DNA of 64,000 nt from Sebastes aleutianus. Its lineage: Eukaryota > Chordata > Actinopteri > Perciformes > Sebastidae. The translations under genes were made by a program, and so were the position numbers. The notes beneath the pieces were generated by a model that saw only the letters and a list, made by a program, of their open reading frames with translations, made no database searches and had not been told where the DNA came from. Below are positions 48,424 through 58,847 of this stretch, piece after piece (the first letter of the stretch is position 1; each line of letters begins with the position of its first letter). The DNA is taken from the NCBI GenBank assembly GCA_916700875.1, contig CAKAKS010000001.1:16210461-16274460 (forward strand), given 5' to 3'.

Positions 48424-48824
48424 TTACTTACATAGAGTGAACCATGCATGGCGTAGTAGGACAGTGACACATTTTCTGTACTCCAGTCCATTGGGTTTTA
48501 CCTGAAACAATGACTGTAAAGTTAAAGTTCTGATCTTCAGCTTTATTCCTCTTTGAGGGTGTTCCCATCTGTATTTGGTGAACAAAAGGACACAAAACCA
48601 CTTTAAACAACAATGACGAGGGACAGTGATCCTAAACATAAAGACTAAGCAGCAACCAAGTAGTTTTCATGGTTGAACGTTGAGATGACTTTGCTGGTCA
48701 AGAGGGTCACCTGACTTCAGTCCAACTGAACACCCGACTGAAGGGCAGAAAAGCCCTGAAACAAGCAGAAAGAGAAGCTGGCGACAGTCCAGGCCTGACA
48801 GAGGTCCATTAAAATTGGAGGTCT
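48424..48824 (+). mobile_element. Degenerate Tc1-like transposase fragment, D-E spacer
   Basis: Counterpart of 7260-7660 with the same broken motifs. Confidence 0.45.
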
Positions 48825-49161
48825 ATGTATAAAATATTGTTTGCAGATCTAGACTCAAACACAAAGGTGACAGAGACTTTGCTGTCATGACTCCTTGACT
48901 TTGAAATGACTTGCCTGACGAGATTGGTGGAGCAAACCCTGTGTCTAATATCACTTTTAAAAACCCAAATTTTTTAAATAGCTTTTTAGTAGGGATGGAA
49001 CGGTTCGTGTATTTGACTCGAACCGTTCAGTTCAGGACGTTCGGTTCGGTCCGCGTCATCCTTTCGGTTCGCCGTTACCCAAACAGAGAGAAATTACATG
49101 GGTAATATTTTAAATGGATTGACCATTTACTCTTAAGTAATTAAGGTGTTGTTGGACTCTC

Positions 49162-49278
49162 ATTCGAAAGGGCCGAGCCACCGTGGTACCAAACCGGTTA
49201 AAGAGGAAACCAATGTCAGGAAACTGAATGGAAACGATGGTGAAATCAAAAATAACTGTTTATCCTGTTCACTGCAAT
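49162..49278 (-). pseudogene. Relict slc43a3 exon 2, D-E spacer
   Basis: 117 bases with the common 13-bp loss and the broken GAGAGT donor, as at 7998. Confidence 0.7.
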
Positions 49279-49880
49279 CTGTTGACACATAAAACAGAGA
49301 AAGAGAGAACAAATACTGTGGTTAAACAGGTGAAACAGAGAGGCCTGTATATATGAGAGTTGTAATCAAATACAACTCTTTATGCGGGCCTCACTGATCG
49401 TAAAAGTGTCATTAAAGGTGACAATACGGTCAGAGAGGCCTGCTAAACAAGTTGTATTTGATTGCAACTCTTTATGCAGGCCTCACTGATCTTAATTACT
49501 GTATCATAATGTAAGATTAGATTTATTTTTGTAAAGATTTATTTTATACAGTATACATATGGTATTCTGCTCCTTAAGTTAGATCTGGAACTATATAATA
49601 TGGCGCACCTTACTTGTGTTGTGTTGTGATGATTAAGATTGGTGGAGTGATATGATGTAAGAAGTGATGTGCTACCTCTAGGTTATCGGTGTTCAATTGT
49701 CCTACGCTGGAGTTGAGACATTAAAGTGGATCCTGTTGCACAGACGAAGCTCTCCCCGTGCTCTTGCTTTACCCACAGCCCTACAGTAGTTTAATTAAGT
49801 AACAAGTAAGTTTATAGTTAAGGCAGCGAGAAGCCTGCCTTACAATAGCCACAGAAATCAGCCCATCCTGTGGGCTGAAC

Positions 49881-49935
<55 letters not shown>

Positions 49936-50086
49936 ATAGCACAGGTCAGTGCTCTAACACTGCATATATAGAATATAAGCAATGAAAACAAAACTAAGTA
50001 GTAAATGAGGCAATTATTTTCTACTGGAACTACTTAATAATTGATTGATTATCGGTTATACATTATCACAGAAAATAGATTCTACA

Positions 50087-50216
50087 CCCTCCGTCTTCAG
50101 GACAAAAACAAGCGAAGCCCATCTGAACACGGCTCCAGTGAAACACAGACACTCCTACATACTCGTAACTAAGGTGAGCCATTATCGCACCGTCAAGCTG
50201 TTCAAAAACCTGCCAT
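50087..50216 (-). pseudogene. Relict slc43a3 exon 1
   Basis: Homologous to nearly half of exon 1: frames give ECLCFTGAVFRWASLVFVLK and NSLTVR. The start ATG at 50214-50216 runs into a stop after four codons, and further stops and one shift interrupt the rest. Repeated at 54962-55091. Confidence 0.8.
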
Positions 50217-50425
50217 GGTCCCTCACACACCACACACAGAAACACAGGTGTCACTCCTCCTGCCAACCAAAGGAGATAAAAACGACAAATGCAATTCTGA
50301 TTCATGTAGAGAGGACTATGTGTTGACATGAGCCTGTTCTGCACCTTTAAAGCAATGACATTTTCATAAAATGAATGGGACCTGCATGACACGTTAAAAT
50401 CACTTACATAATCTTAAAGTTGCAC

Positions 50426-50482
50426 AAGCAAGACATGAGCTGGAACCATCTGCCCAGATGGTTCCAGCTCATGTCCTGCTTG
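50426..50482. repeat. Hairpin with paired substitutions
   Basis: The same hairpin as at 37397-37452, but the arm reads GGAACCATCTG instead of GGAAACATCTG and the opposite arm CAGATGGTTCC instead of CAGATGTTTCC. The two changes keep the pairing. Confidence 0.85.
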
Positions 50483-50812
50483 AGTTCAGGCCGTTAGGTC
50501 AGTTCTCTTCCAAAAAAAGATGGATTCAGCAAAAATTCAGATATTGGTAAACTCCCATTTTAACAACAGGTGGAATCACGTAAAATCTGGAAACATATGG
50601 TGCCTTCAAATGAAACTCATGAGCTCTATATGCTTGATTATGCTTGGCGTTTAAGTGGTTAAGTCCGGAGAGCACCACTGCCAAGCAACGGCAATATTAA
50701 CGTTACTGTCGGCGTCTAGAAGCCACAGAGGCTAACAATTTAGCAAGCTAGCAAGTGGGTAACATAATGCAGTAAATGCAAAGGCATAATGACAGAGGAA
50801 AAATATGAGGCC

Positions 50813-51086
50813 GCGAATGCCAATCGAACTGCACGGTGCTGGGCTGTGAGCACAAGTCCCACTAGAGGACGTCGGGTCCTCATACCACCCTCATGGAGTC
50901 TGTTTCTGACAGTTTGGTCAGAAACATGCACACCAGTAGCCTGATGGAGGTCATTTTGTAGGGCTCTGGCAGTGCTCCTCCTGTTCCTCCTCGCACAAAG
51001 GAGCAGATACCGGTCCTGCTGCTGGGTTGATGCCCTTTCATGAGTATCAAGGGTGGCATGAGGACCCAACGTCCTCTAGTGGGACC
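50813..51086 (-). mobile_element. Tc1-like transposase N-terminal fragment
   Basis: The minus-strand frame reads QQQDRYLLLCARRNRRSTAR, ALQNDLHQATGVHVSDQTVR and NRLHEGGMRTRRPLVG, the helix-turn-helix region of a Tc1 transposase, probably the same family as the C-terminal halves at 38.9 and 56.8 kb. Its end is repeated in inverted orientation at 51052-51086 (GGMRTQRPLVG on the plus strand). Confidence 0.75.
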
Positions 51087-51110
51087 TATATATATATATA
51101 TATATATATA

Positions 51111-52382
51111 CTGGAAAAACAAAGTTCGGAAACTTGTGTTTGGTGGATTATTTCTCTGTTGTTACAATGTTAATTGGCATTGTATTTTACACGGTTGGAA
51201 AGCCTGTTTATTTACCTTCGCAATGATGTCCAACTTGTAAGGATCATGCATTTGTGGGATGAGCAGCACAGCTGATTATGTGGGTAGCGCCCAAGAAAAA
51301 TTTGCCAAAATGCTCTGCAAATGGTAAACAGTGTATTCTCATAAGGCTACCAGGAAGCCTGCAATGACTGCCCTTCACTGTCAGGCCCGTTTGCGCTGGT
51401 GTCCACAACACAGACATGGAACCTGAACATGAGGGGGAATGTCATGTTCAGTGATGAGTCCAGATTCTGTCTGCCAAAGTTGGATGGCAGGGTCAAAGTA
51501 TGGAGACGATGCGGAGAACGCTATGCTGATTGTTGAACCGATGGAGTAAGAACTTTTGGTGGGGGCAGTGTCATGGTGTGGGACGGCATCTTCCTCACTG
51601 GCAAAACAAGGCTTGTCATCATTGAAGGCCATCTCAATGCAGTGAGATATCGGGATGAGATTTTGCAGCCAGTGGCGATCCCATATCTCTACAATCTGGG
51701 ACCTAACTTCATCCTCCAAGATGACAACGCTCGTCCCCACAGAGCCAGGGTTATCACAGACTACCTCCACAATGTGGGAGTAGAGAGAATGTAACGGCCT
51801 GCCAAGAGTCCACACCTCAACCCAATTCAACACTTGTGGGATCAGCTTGGGCGTGCTGTACGTGTTAGAGTGACCAACACAACCACGCTGGCTGACCTGC
51901 AACGAATCCTGGTTGAGGAATGGAGCGCCATCCCACAGCAACGTGTGACCAGGTTGGTGACCAGCATGAGGAGGAGGTGCCAGGTTGTTGTGGCTGCGTA
52001 TGGATCTTCCACCGCTACTGAGGCTCCTGACATATTGTATTAAATGAATAAAGTGTAAAATTGCCAATATGTCTTGTTTGTTCCTTGTTACTGATAGAGA
52101 GTTCAATCATCCAATCCACCAACCAACTCAAAACAAGAGTCAATACCAACAGGAGAATACACTGTTTACCATTGACGGAGCATTTTGGCAATTTTTTCTT
52201 GGGCGCTACCCACATAATCAGCTGTGCTGCTCATCCCACAAATGCATGATCCTTACAAGTTGGACATCATTGCGAAGGTAAATAAACAGGCTTTCCAACG
52301 ATGTAAAATACAATGCCAATTAGCATTGTAAGAACAGAGAAATAATCCACCAAACACAAGTTTCCGAACTTTGTTTTTCCAG
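51111..52382 (+). mobile_element. Nearly full-length Tc1-like transposon with 230-bp inverted repeats
   Basis: Both ends carry 230-base inverted repeats (51111-51340 and 52153-52382) starting CTGGAAAAACAAAGTTCGGA. Between them, plus-strand frames give MFSDESRFCL, GGGSVMVWDGIFL, LQDDNARPHRARV, SPHLNPIQHLWDQL and VTRLVTSMRRRCQ. The first two catalytic Asp are present, but the third acidic residue is Gln. In-frame stops occur before 51541 and at 51792, and the DNA-binding half is lost, so it is inactive. An AT repeat borders the left end. Confidence 0.85.
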
Positions 52383-52535
52383 TTTATATAACAAAAAATG
52401 CTTTTGTTTTTTCATTTTCCCATCTTCCCTCCAAATTGCTCTACTGAATAATTATTTTGAGCACAAATTACATGGGTAATATTTTAAGTGCATTGACCAT
52501 TAACTCTTAAGTAATTAAGGTGTTGTTGGACTCAC

Positions 52536-52883
52536 ATTCCAAAGAGCAGAGCCACTGTGGTACCAAACCAGTCAAAGAGGAAACCATTGTCAGGAAACTG
52601 AATGGAAACGATGGTGAAATCAAAGAGAACTGTTTATCCTGTTCACTGCAATCTGTTGACACATAAAACAGAGAGAAAGAGAGAATCAAGGTTGTGAAAT
52701 ACATGGTTTAAGTGACATTTTGCAGAGCGGCCTCTCTGACCTGTTGTCATGTGGCTTAATAAGTGATATTGAAGGTGTCAATAAAGGTTGGATAGGCCTG
52801 CATAAAGAGTTGTATTTGATTGCAACTCGTTTTTCCCAGCAGAGCCATTGTCGCACCGTCAAGCTGTTCGCACAGCCTGACAT
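52536..52883 (-). pseudogene. Relict slc43a3 exon 2 plus exon 1 start, D-E spacer
   Basis: Exon 2 remnant 52536-52652 (117 bases, donor GTGAGT kept) and exon 1 start at 52883 (MSGCANSLTVRQ). Arranged as at 7998-8345. Confidence 0.75.
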
Positions 52884-53109
52884 GGTCCCTCACACACCAC
52901 ACACAAACACACAGGAGTCCATCCTCCTGCCAAACAAAGGAAATTAAATGACAAATGTAACTCTGATTCATTTAGAGAGGACTACGTGTTGACATGAGCC
53001 TGTTCTGCTCCTTTAAAGCAATGACTTTTTCATATAAAAAGAACATGACCTCATTAATGAGATACTGGCAGGTAATAAACCACGATGTGTAGTTTCCATT
53101 TGATTTTTG

Positions 53110-53938
53110 ATTATTTCACATTAATCTGTCATTAGAATCCGTGCAGCGTGCACTACTGTCTGCCAAAGAGTCTGTTCTTTGTACCATTGGGGAGTGTTAT
53201 CAGTGTTCAAGATGCACTGCCACAGTGTAACAAAAACTTCAAATATTACAGAAACCAAATGGTAGAACACAGGAGCTTTAGTGGCTGTCTCAACCATGGA
53301 TGTATTAAGGTCTCAACTAATTCTTCTTGAACTTTATGAAAAAAAATTGACAGAATTGTCTGTAAGAAGATATTATATTGAAGAGGAGTGTGAGACTTCC
53401 TCTTTGTTGGCTGGCTGATGATCAGTGTATGTTTTTATGTTTTAATCACGCTTGAAAAAAATGTTTCTTCCTTAGCCCCCTTTTCTCTGTTAATATCCAC
53501 TGCCCCAAAACATTCAGGGAAAACTTAAATCACAATTATTCAAGTTGAAAATCTTTACTGATGTTTGATGTGTATAATTTGTTGAGAACAAAATGACGTA
53601 ACGGTCAATGGAAACCAAAATCATCAACCCATCGAGGGCTGGATTCAAAATCACACCGAAAATCAAAGTAAAACATTTTAATCAGAGGCTGATCCAACTT
53701 GCATGAATTTCATCACGGCAACTCATAATGTGACTCAGTAGTGTGTATGGCCCCCGCGTGCCTGTATGCACTCCCGACAACATCTGGGCATGCTTCTGAT
53801 GAGTCGGCGGATCAGGGCATCAGTGAGCTCCTGGGCAGTCTGTGGCAGTACCTGGCGGCGTCGGATGCACCGATACATAACGTCCCATAGGTGTGCAATT
53901 GGATTTAGGTCAGGGGAACGTGAGGGCCAGTCAATGGC
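53110..53938 (-). mobile_element. Truncated Tc1 remnant with 3' flank, D-E spacer
   Basis: Third copy of the sequence at 38270-39090: CACTGCCCCAAAACATTCAG end, then transposase frames down to DLNPIAHLW with the same Glu-to-Ala change. It breaks off at 53938, where sequence typical of the relict exon 1 region (TTAAGTGACATTTTGCAGAG) resumes. Confidence 0.75.
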
Positions 53939-54059
53939 TTAAGTGACATTTTGCAGAGCGGCCTCTCTGACCTGTTGTCATGTGGCTTAATAAGTGATAT
54001 TGAAGGTGTCAATAAAGGTTGGATAGGCCTGCATAAAGAGTTGTATTTGATTGCAACTC

Positions 54060-54112
54060 GTTTTTCCCAGCAGAGCCACTGTCGCACCGGGTGTGCTGTT
54101 CGCACAGCATGA
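54060..54112 (-). pseudogene. Relict slc43a3 exon 1 start, damaged
   Basis: Resembles the exon 1 start at 52838-52883 but with several substitutions in the first codons. Only a few codons remain. Confidence 0.5.
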
Positions 54113-54162
54113 CAGAGTCCATCCTCCTGCCAAACAAAGGAAATTAAATGACTATTATGAGA

Positions 54163-54739
54163 GAACAAATACTGTGGTTAAACAGGTGAAACAGAGAGGC
54201 CTGTATATATGAGAGTTGTAATCAAATACAACTCTTTATGCGGGCCTCACTGATCGTAAAAGTGTCATTAAAGGTGACAATACGGTCAGAGAGGCCTGCT
54301 AAACAAGTTGTATTTGATTGCAACTCTTTATGCAGGCCTCACTGATCTTAATTACTGTATCATAATGTAAGATTAGATTTATTTTAGTAAAGATTTATTT
54401 TATACAGTATACATATGGTATTCTGCTCCTTAAGTTAGATCTGGAACTATATAATATGGCGCACCTTACTTGCTTGTAAGGTGAGTGATGATTAAGATTG
54501 GTGGAGTGATATGATGTAAGAAGTGATGTGCTACCTCTAGGTTATCGGTGTTCAATTGTCCTACGCTGGAGTTGAGACATTAAAGTGGATCCTGTTGCAC
54601 AGACGAAGCTCTCCCCGTGCTCTTGCTTTACCCACAGCCCTACAGTAGTTTAATTAAGTAACAAGTAAGTTTATAGTTAAGGCAGCGAGAAGCCTGCCTT
54701 ACAATAGCCACAGAAATCAGCCCATCCTGTGGGCTGAAC

Positions 54740-54810
<71 letters not shown>

Positions 54811-55680
54811 ATAGCACAGGTCAGTGCTCTAACACTGCATATATAGAATATAAGCAGTGAAAACAAAACTAAGTAGTAAATGAGGCAATTATTTTCTACT
54901 GGAACTACTTAATAATTGATTGATTATCGGTTATACATTATCACAGAAAATAGATTCTACACCCTCCGTCTTCAGGACAAAAACAAGCGAAGCCCATCTG
55001 AACACGGCTCCAGTGAAACACAGACACTCCTACATACTCGTAACTAAGGTGAGCCATTATCGCACCGTCAAGCTGTTCAAAAACCTGCCATGGTCCCTCA
55101 CACACCACACACAGAAACACAGGTGTCACTCCTCCTGCCAACCAAAGGAGATAAAAACGACAAATGCAATTCTGATTCATGTAGAGAGGACTATGTGTTG
55201 ACATGAGCCTGTTCTGCACCTTTAAAGCAATGACATTTTCATAAAATGAATGGGACCTACATGACACGTTAAAATCACTTACATAATCTTAAAGTTGCAC
55301 AAGCAAGACATGAGCTGGAAACATCTGCCCAGATGTTTCCAGCTCATGTCCTGCTTGAGTTCAGGCCATTAGGTCAGTTCTCTTCCAAAAAAAGATGGAT
55401 TCAGCAAAAATTCAGATATTGGTAAACTCCCATTTTAACAACAGGTGGAATCACTTAAAATATGGAAACATATGGTGCCTTCAAATGAAACTCATGAGCT
55501 CTATATGCTTGAATATGCTTGGCGTTCAAGTGGTTAAGTCCGGAGAGCACCACTGCTAAGCAACGGCAATATTAACGTTGCTGTCGGCGTCTAGAAGCCA
55601 CAGAGGCTAACAATTTAGCAAGCTAGCAAGTGGGTAACATAATGCAGTAAATGCAAAGGCATAATGACAGAGAAAGAAGA
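54163..55680. repeat. Duplicated 1.5-kb block, copy 2
   Basis: Second copy of 49300-50800, with the foldback near 54213-54350, a longer (CA)n at 54743-54806, and the hairpin at 55301-55358 carrying the common GGAAACATCTG form. Confidence 0.85.
54962..55091 (-). pseudogene. Relict slc43a3 exon 1, second copy
   Basis: Counterpart of 50087-50216 with the same stops. Confidence 0.8.
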
Positions 55681-56588
55681 TGAGGCTGCTGGAAGTATCA
55701 ACATTTTCCTCAGACATATTACAAAATTATGAAGAAAAACAATATATGACAAAAATTACAATATATAAACTTATTATGCACCGATGAACTTCCATGGCCT
55801 CCCCCATTTCTGACAACGCCAACAAATATGTCACAGCTCGTGAACTCGGAGCTTTCAGAAACTTTCCACTTACGAGGTCGTGAATAGGACAAGATGAAGG
55901 CATTTCAAATGGACTCTTCTTATAAGCACGAATTATTAAAAAATTGAATAATTATCTATATCTCCCGAGAAGTTAATCATAAGTTAAGTTAGTTAAAAAT
56001 AGGGTAAAAGTTTATAAATCATACAGAAATTGAACAGAGGACTCTCACCAGCACTCCTTGGTTGTGTTGGGATGGTAGACTGTACATAGATACGATTGTT
56101 AGATTAAATCAGACGTCAGATCACCTCAGCAAGGCAATGATTCAACATACCGGATAGTTAAAGCCACTATAGTATTCATTTGATTATACCATCTTTCACA
56201 TTAATCTAATGTCATACGTTTAAGAATTAGTGCAGCGTTCACTACTGTCTGCCAAAGAGTCTGTTCTTTGTACCATTGGGGAGTGTTATCAGTGTTCAAG
56301 ATGCACTGCCACAGTGTAACAAAAACTTCAAATATTACAGAAACCCAATGGTAGAACACAGGAGCTTTAGTGGCTGTCTCAACCATGGATGTATTAAGGT
56401 CTCAACTAATTCTTCTTGCACCTCATGAAAAAAAAATTGACAGAATTGTCTGTAAGAAGATATTATATTGAAGAGGAGTGTGAGACTTCCTCTTTGTTGG
56501 CTGGCTGATGATCAGTGTATGTTTTTATGTTTTAATCACACTTGAAGAAAAATGTTTCTTCCATAGCCCCCTTTTCTCTGTTAATATC

Positions 56589-57286
56589 CACTGCTCAAAA
56601 ACATTAAGGGAAAACTTAAATCACATTATTCAAGTTGAAAATCTTTACTGATGTTTGCTGTGTATAATTTGTTGAGAACAAAATGACGTAACGGTCAATG
56701 GAAAACCAAAATCATCAACCCATGAGGGCTGGATTCAAAATCACACCGAAAATCAAAGTAAAACATTTTAATCAGAGGCTGATCCAACTTGCATGAATTT
56801 CATCACGGCAACTCATAATGTGACTCAGTAGTGTGTATGGCCCCCGCGTGCCTGTATGCACTCCCGACAACATCTGGGCATGCTTCTGATGAGTCGGCGG
56901 ATCAGGGCATCAGTGAGCTCCTGGACAGTCTGTGGCAGTACCTGGCGGCGTCGGATGCACCGATACATAACGTCCCATAGGTGCGCAATTGGATTTAGGT
57001 CAGGGGAACGTGAGGGCCAGTCAATGGCATCAATGCCTTTGTCATCCAGGAACTGCCTACACACTCTGGCCACATGAGACCGGGCATTGTCCTGCACCAG
57101 GAGGAACCCAGGGCCCACTGCACCAGCGTAGGGACTGACAATCACTCTGAGGATTTCATCCCGGTACCTAACAGCAGTCAGGGTACCGTTGGCTATGACA
57201 TGGAGGTCTGTGCACCCCTCCAAGGATATGCCTCCCCAGCAGATGGCAGAGCTGTGTTGCCTACTCATACAGTATTTCATCTGAAT
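56589..57286 (-). mobile_element. Tc1-like transposase C-terminal half, second copy
   Basis: Same 151-codon frame (56825-57280) and same NPIAHLW substitution as at 38899-39354. Confidence 0.85.
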
Positions 57287-57592
57287 TAACTCACATGGTA
57301 AAGTTGTCAGTGCAGAGACATCAGTGTTATGTTAGCGAGCAAGCAGAGCTTTTGTCCTGAAAGAGGGGAATCGATCATCACTGGTCGATCCGATTAACAC
57401 AGACTGATATTTGTGATTCTGACTCCCAATCATCCCTTACACTATAACTACATTCAGCCTTTTCCTTCCACACATTGTTGGTCCTATACTACAACACAAC
57501 ACAGACATATGAGCACTAATCAATCAAACAAAGAGATGTCACTGGTGATATCAAGGACATTTTAAGTGCGAGTCTCATTTTATAGACTTTAA

Positions 57593-58847
57593 AGAGGACC
57601 TATTATAATCACTAGTATTTTGTGTTTCCACTAAATCATGTTTACATGCTTTAAAGTTAAAAAAACAAACACTATTTGTCATGATTCCACTCATGACCTC
57701 AGCCTTCCTAGTGTGTCTCTTCTCTTTTTCCCTTTGTGCCCAGCAAGGTCTATGGAAAGGAGGCTGTGTCACACGTCATCAACGCGTCATATCTTTGGGG
57801 ATATAACACATGCGTAGTAAAATCTGGTCTGCCCTCGCTGAAATTGAGCCAATCGCAACGCACAACCGCAGCTTCAGTTACACTGCGCATGTGTTATACC
57901 CCGTTCCTCAAAACCCGTGTCCGCCCGTGACCCAGCCTCCTTTCCATATGCCTTGGTGCCCAGTTCCCTTTCTGTCTTGTGTGGGCGTGTCTGGCTGTAT
58001 GAGTGGGTATGTGAGTTTTCTCCCTGGCAGTCTCTCTCTCTCACACTGATGTAATCAACGCACCTGATCAACCTGCGCAGCTGCAGCTCATCCAATCATC
58101 CACCTCAGCTGAAATACCCCGGACTTCCAGACGTTCAGCGCCAGATCGTTGACTCAACCCAAGTGGTAGTTTTGCCTCGGCCTCTTAGTTTGTTCTTGCT
58201 AGAAATCTTGTTCATAGACTTTTTGATCTCGTTCATGCCTCTAATGTTTGTGCTCCTGTGCCTAGGATCACCGACTGCCTACCTGCCCTGCTCATGCCCG
58301 CCACATCACTCATTCATTCTGCCAAATATTCCTGCTTTTTGGCAATAAAGCCTTTTTGTTCAACTGCCACCATCGTCTGTGTCTGCATTTGGGTCCAAAA
58401 CTACACTGATCATAACACTATTTTTCTCATATCGGCTGTGCTGCAGCACCTCTTTTCACGCTCTGTCTGAAACGCTCTGATTGAGCTCCTGCCCCCACCC
58501 CCCAAAAGAAGCTCTGCTGTGATTGGTCAGCTGGTCCACTCTGTTGTGATTGGTCAACCGAACCAAACTCTTTGGACTCCGCTCTAACTAGCTTTTTTTT
58601 AGGGTGTGCCAAACTAGCCGCTAGGTGGGTAGTATGCAAACATGTTACTTGGTGACATCACCACGTTACAGAAGAAAAGGCGGGACTTCAAGCAAAGCGT
58701 TCCAGGCAGTACAGGAGCAGTGTTTCTGTGGGGGAGAGTAACTCCATTTGGTGTGGACTTTAGGCTTTGCAGACCTTTTACATGCTCAAAAAACTATATA
58801 ATGCACTAAAGGAAAGGGGAAAAGCACAAAAACATAATAGGTCCTCT
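57593..58847. mobile_element. TTAA-flanked element at the end of gene E
   Basis: Counterpart of 39667-40920, with TTAA at 57589-57592 and 58848-58851. It contains a solo LTR at 57677-58417 flanked by CTATT on both sides. Confidence 0.85.
57677..58417 (+). mobile_element. Solo LTR, second copy (741 bp)
   Basis: Counterpart of 39751-40493, with the same ends and the CTATT duplication. It is two bases shorter in a CT run. Confidence 0.8.

Larger units (their letters stand above)
49300..50800. repeat. Duplicated 1.5-kb block, copy 1
   Basis: Nearly identical to about 54163-55680, offset 4857 before and 4875 after a CA tract that differs in length. It contains a foldback at 49356-49493 (AGTTGTAATCAAATACAACT against TTGTATTTGATTGCAACT), a (CA)n at 49884-49930, a relict exon 1 and a hairpin. 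49500-49870 shows no recognised gene. Confidence 0.85.
55180..58847. repeat. Duplicated 3.6-kb spacer block, copy 2
   Basis: Counterpart of 37290-40920. 55680-56588 is unclassified repeat sequence without a gene. Confidence 0.85.

Noticed and set aside
51381..52106. 241-codon minus-strand frame
   Set aside because: It is the antisense of the Tc1 transposase, whose motifs are clear on the plus strand.
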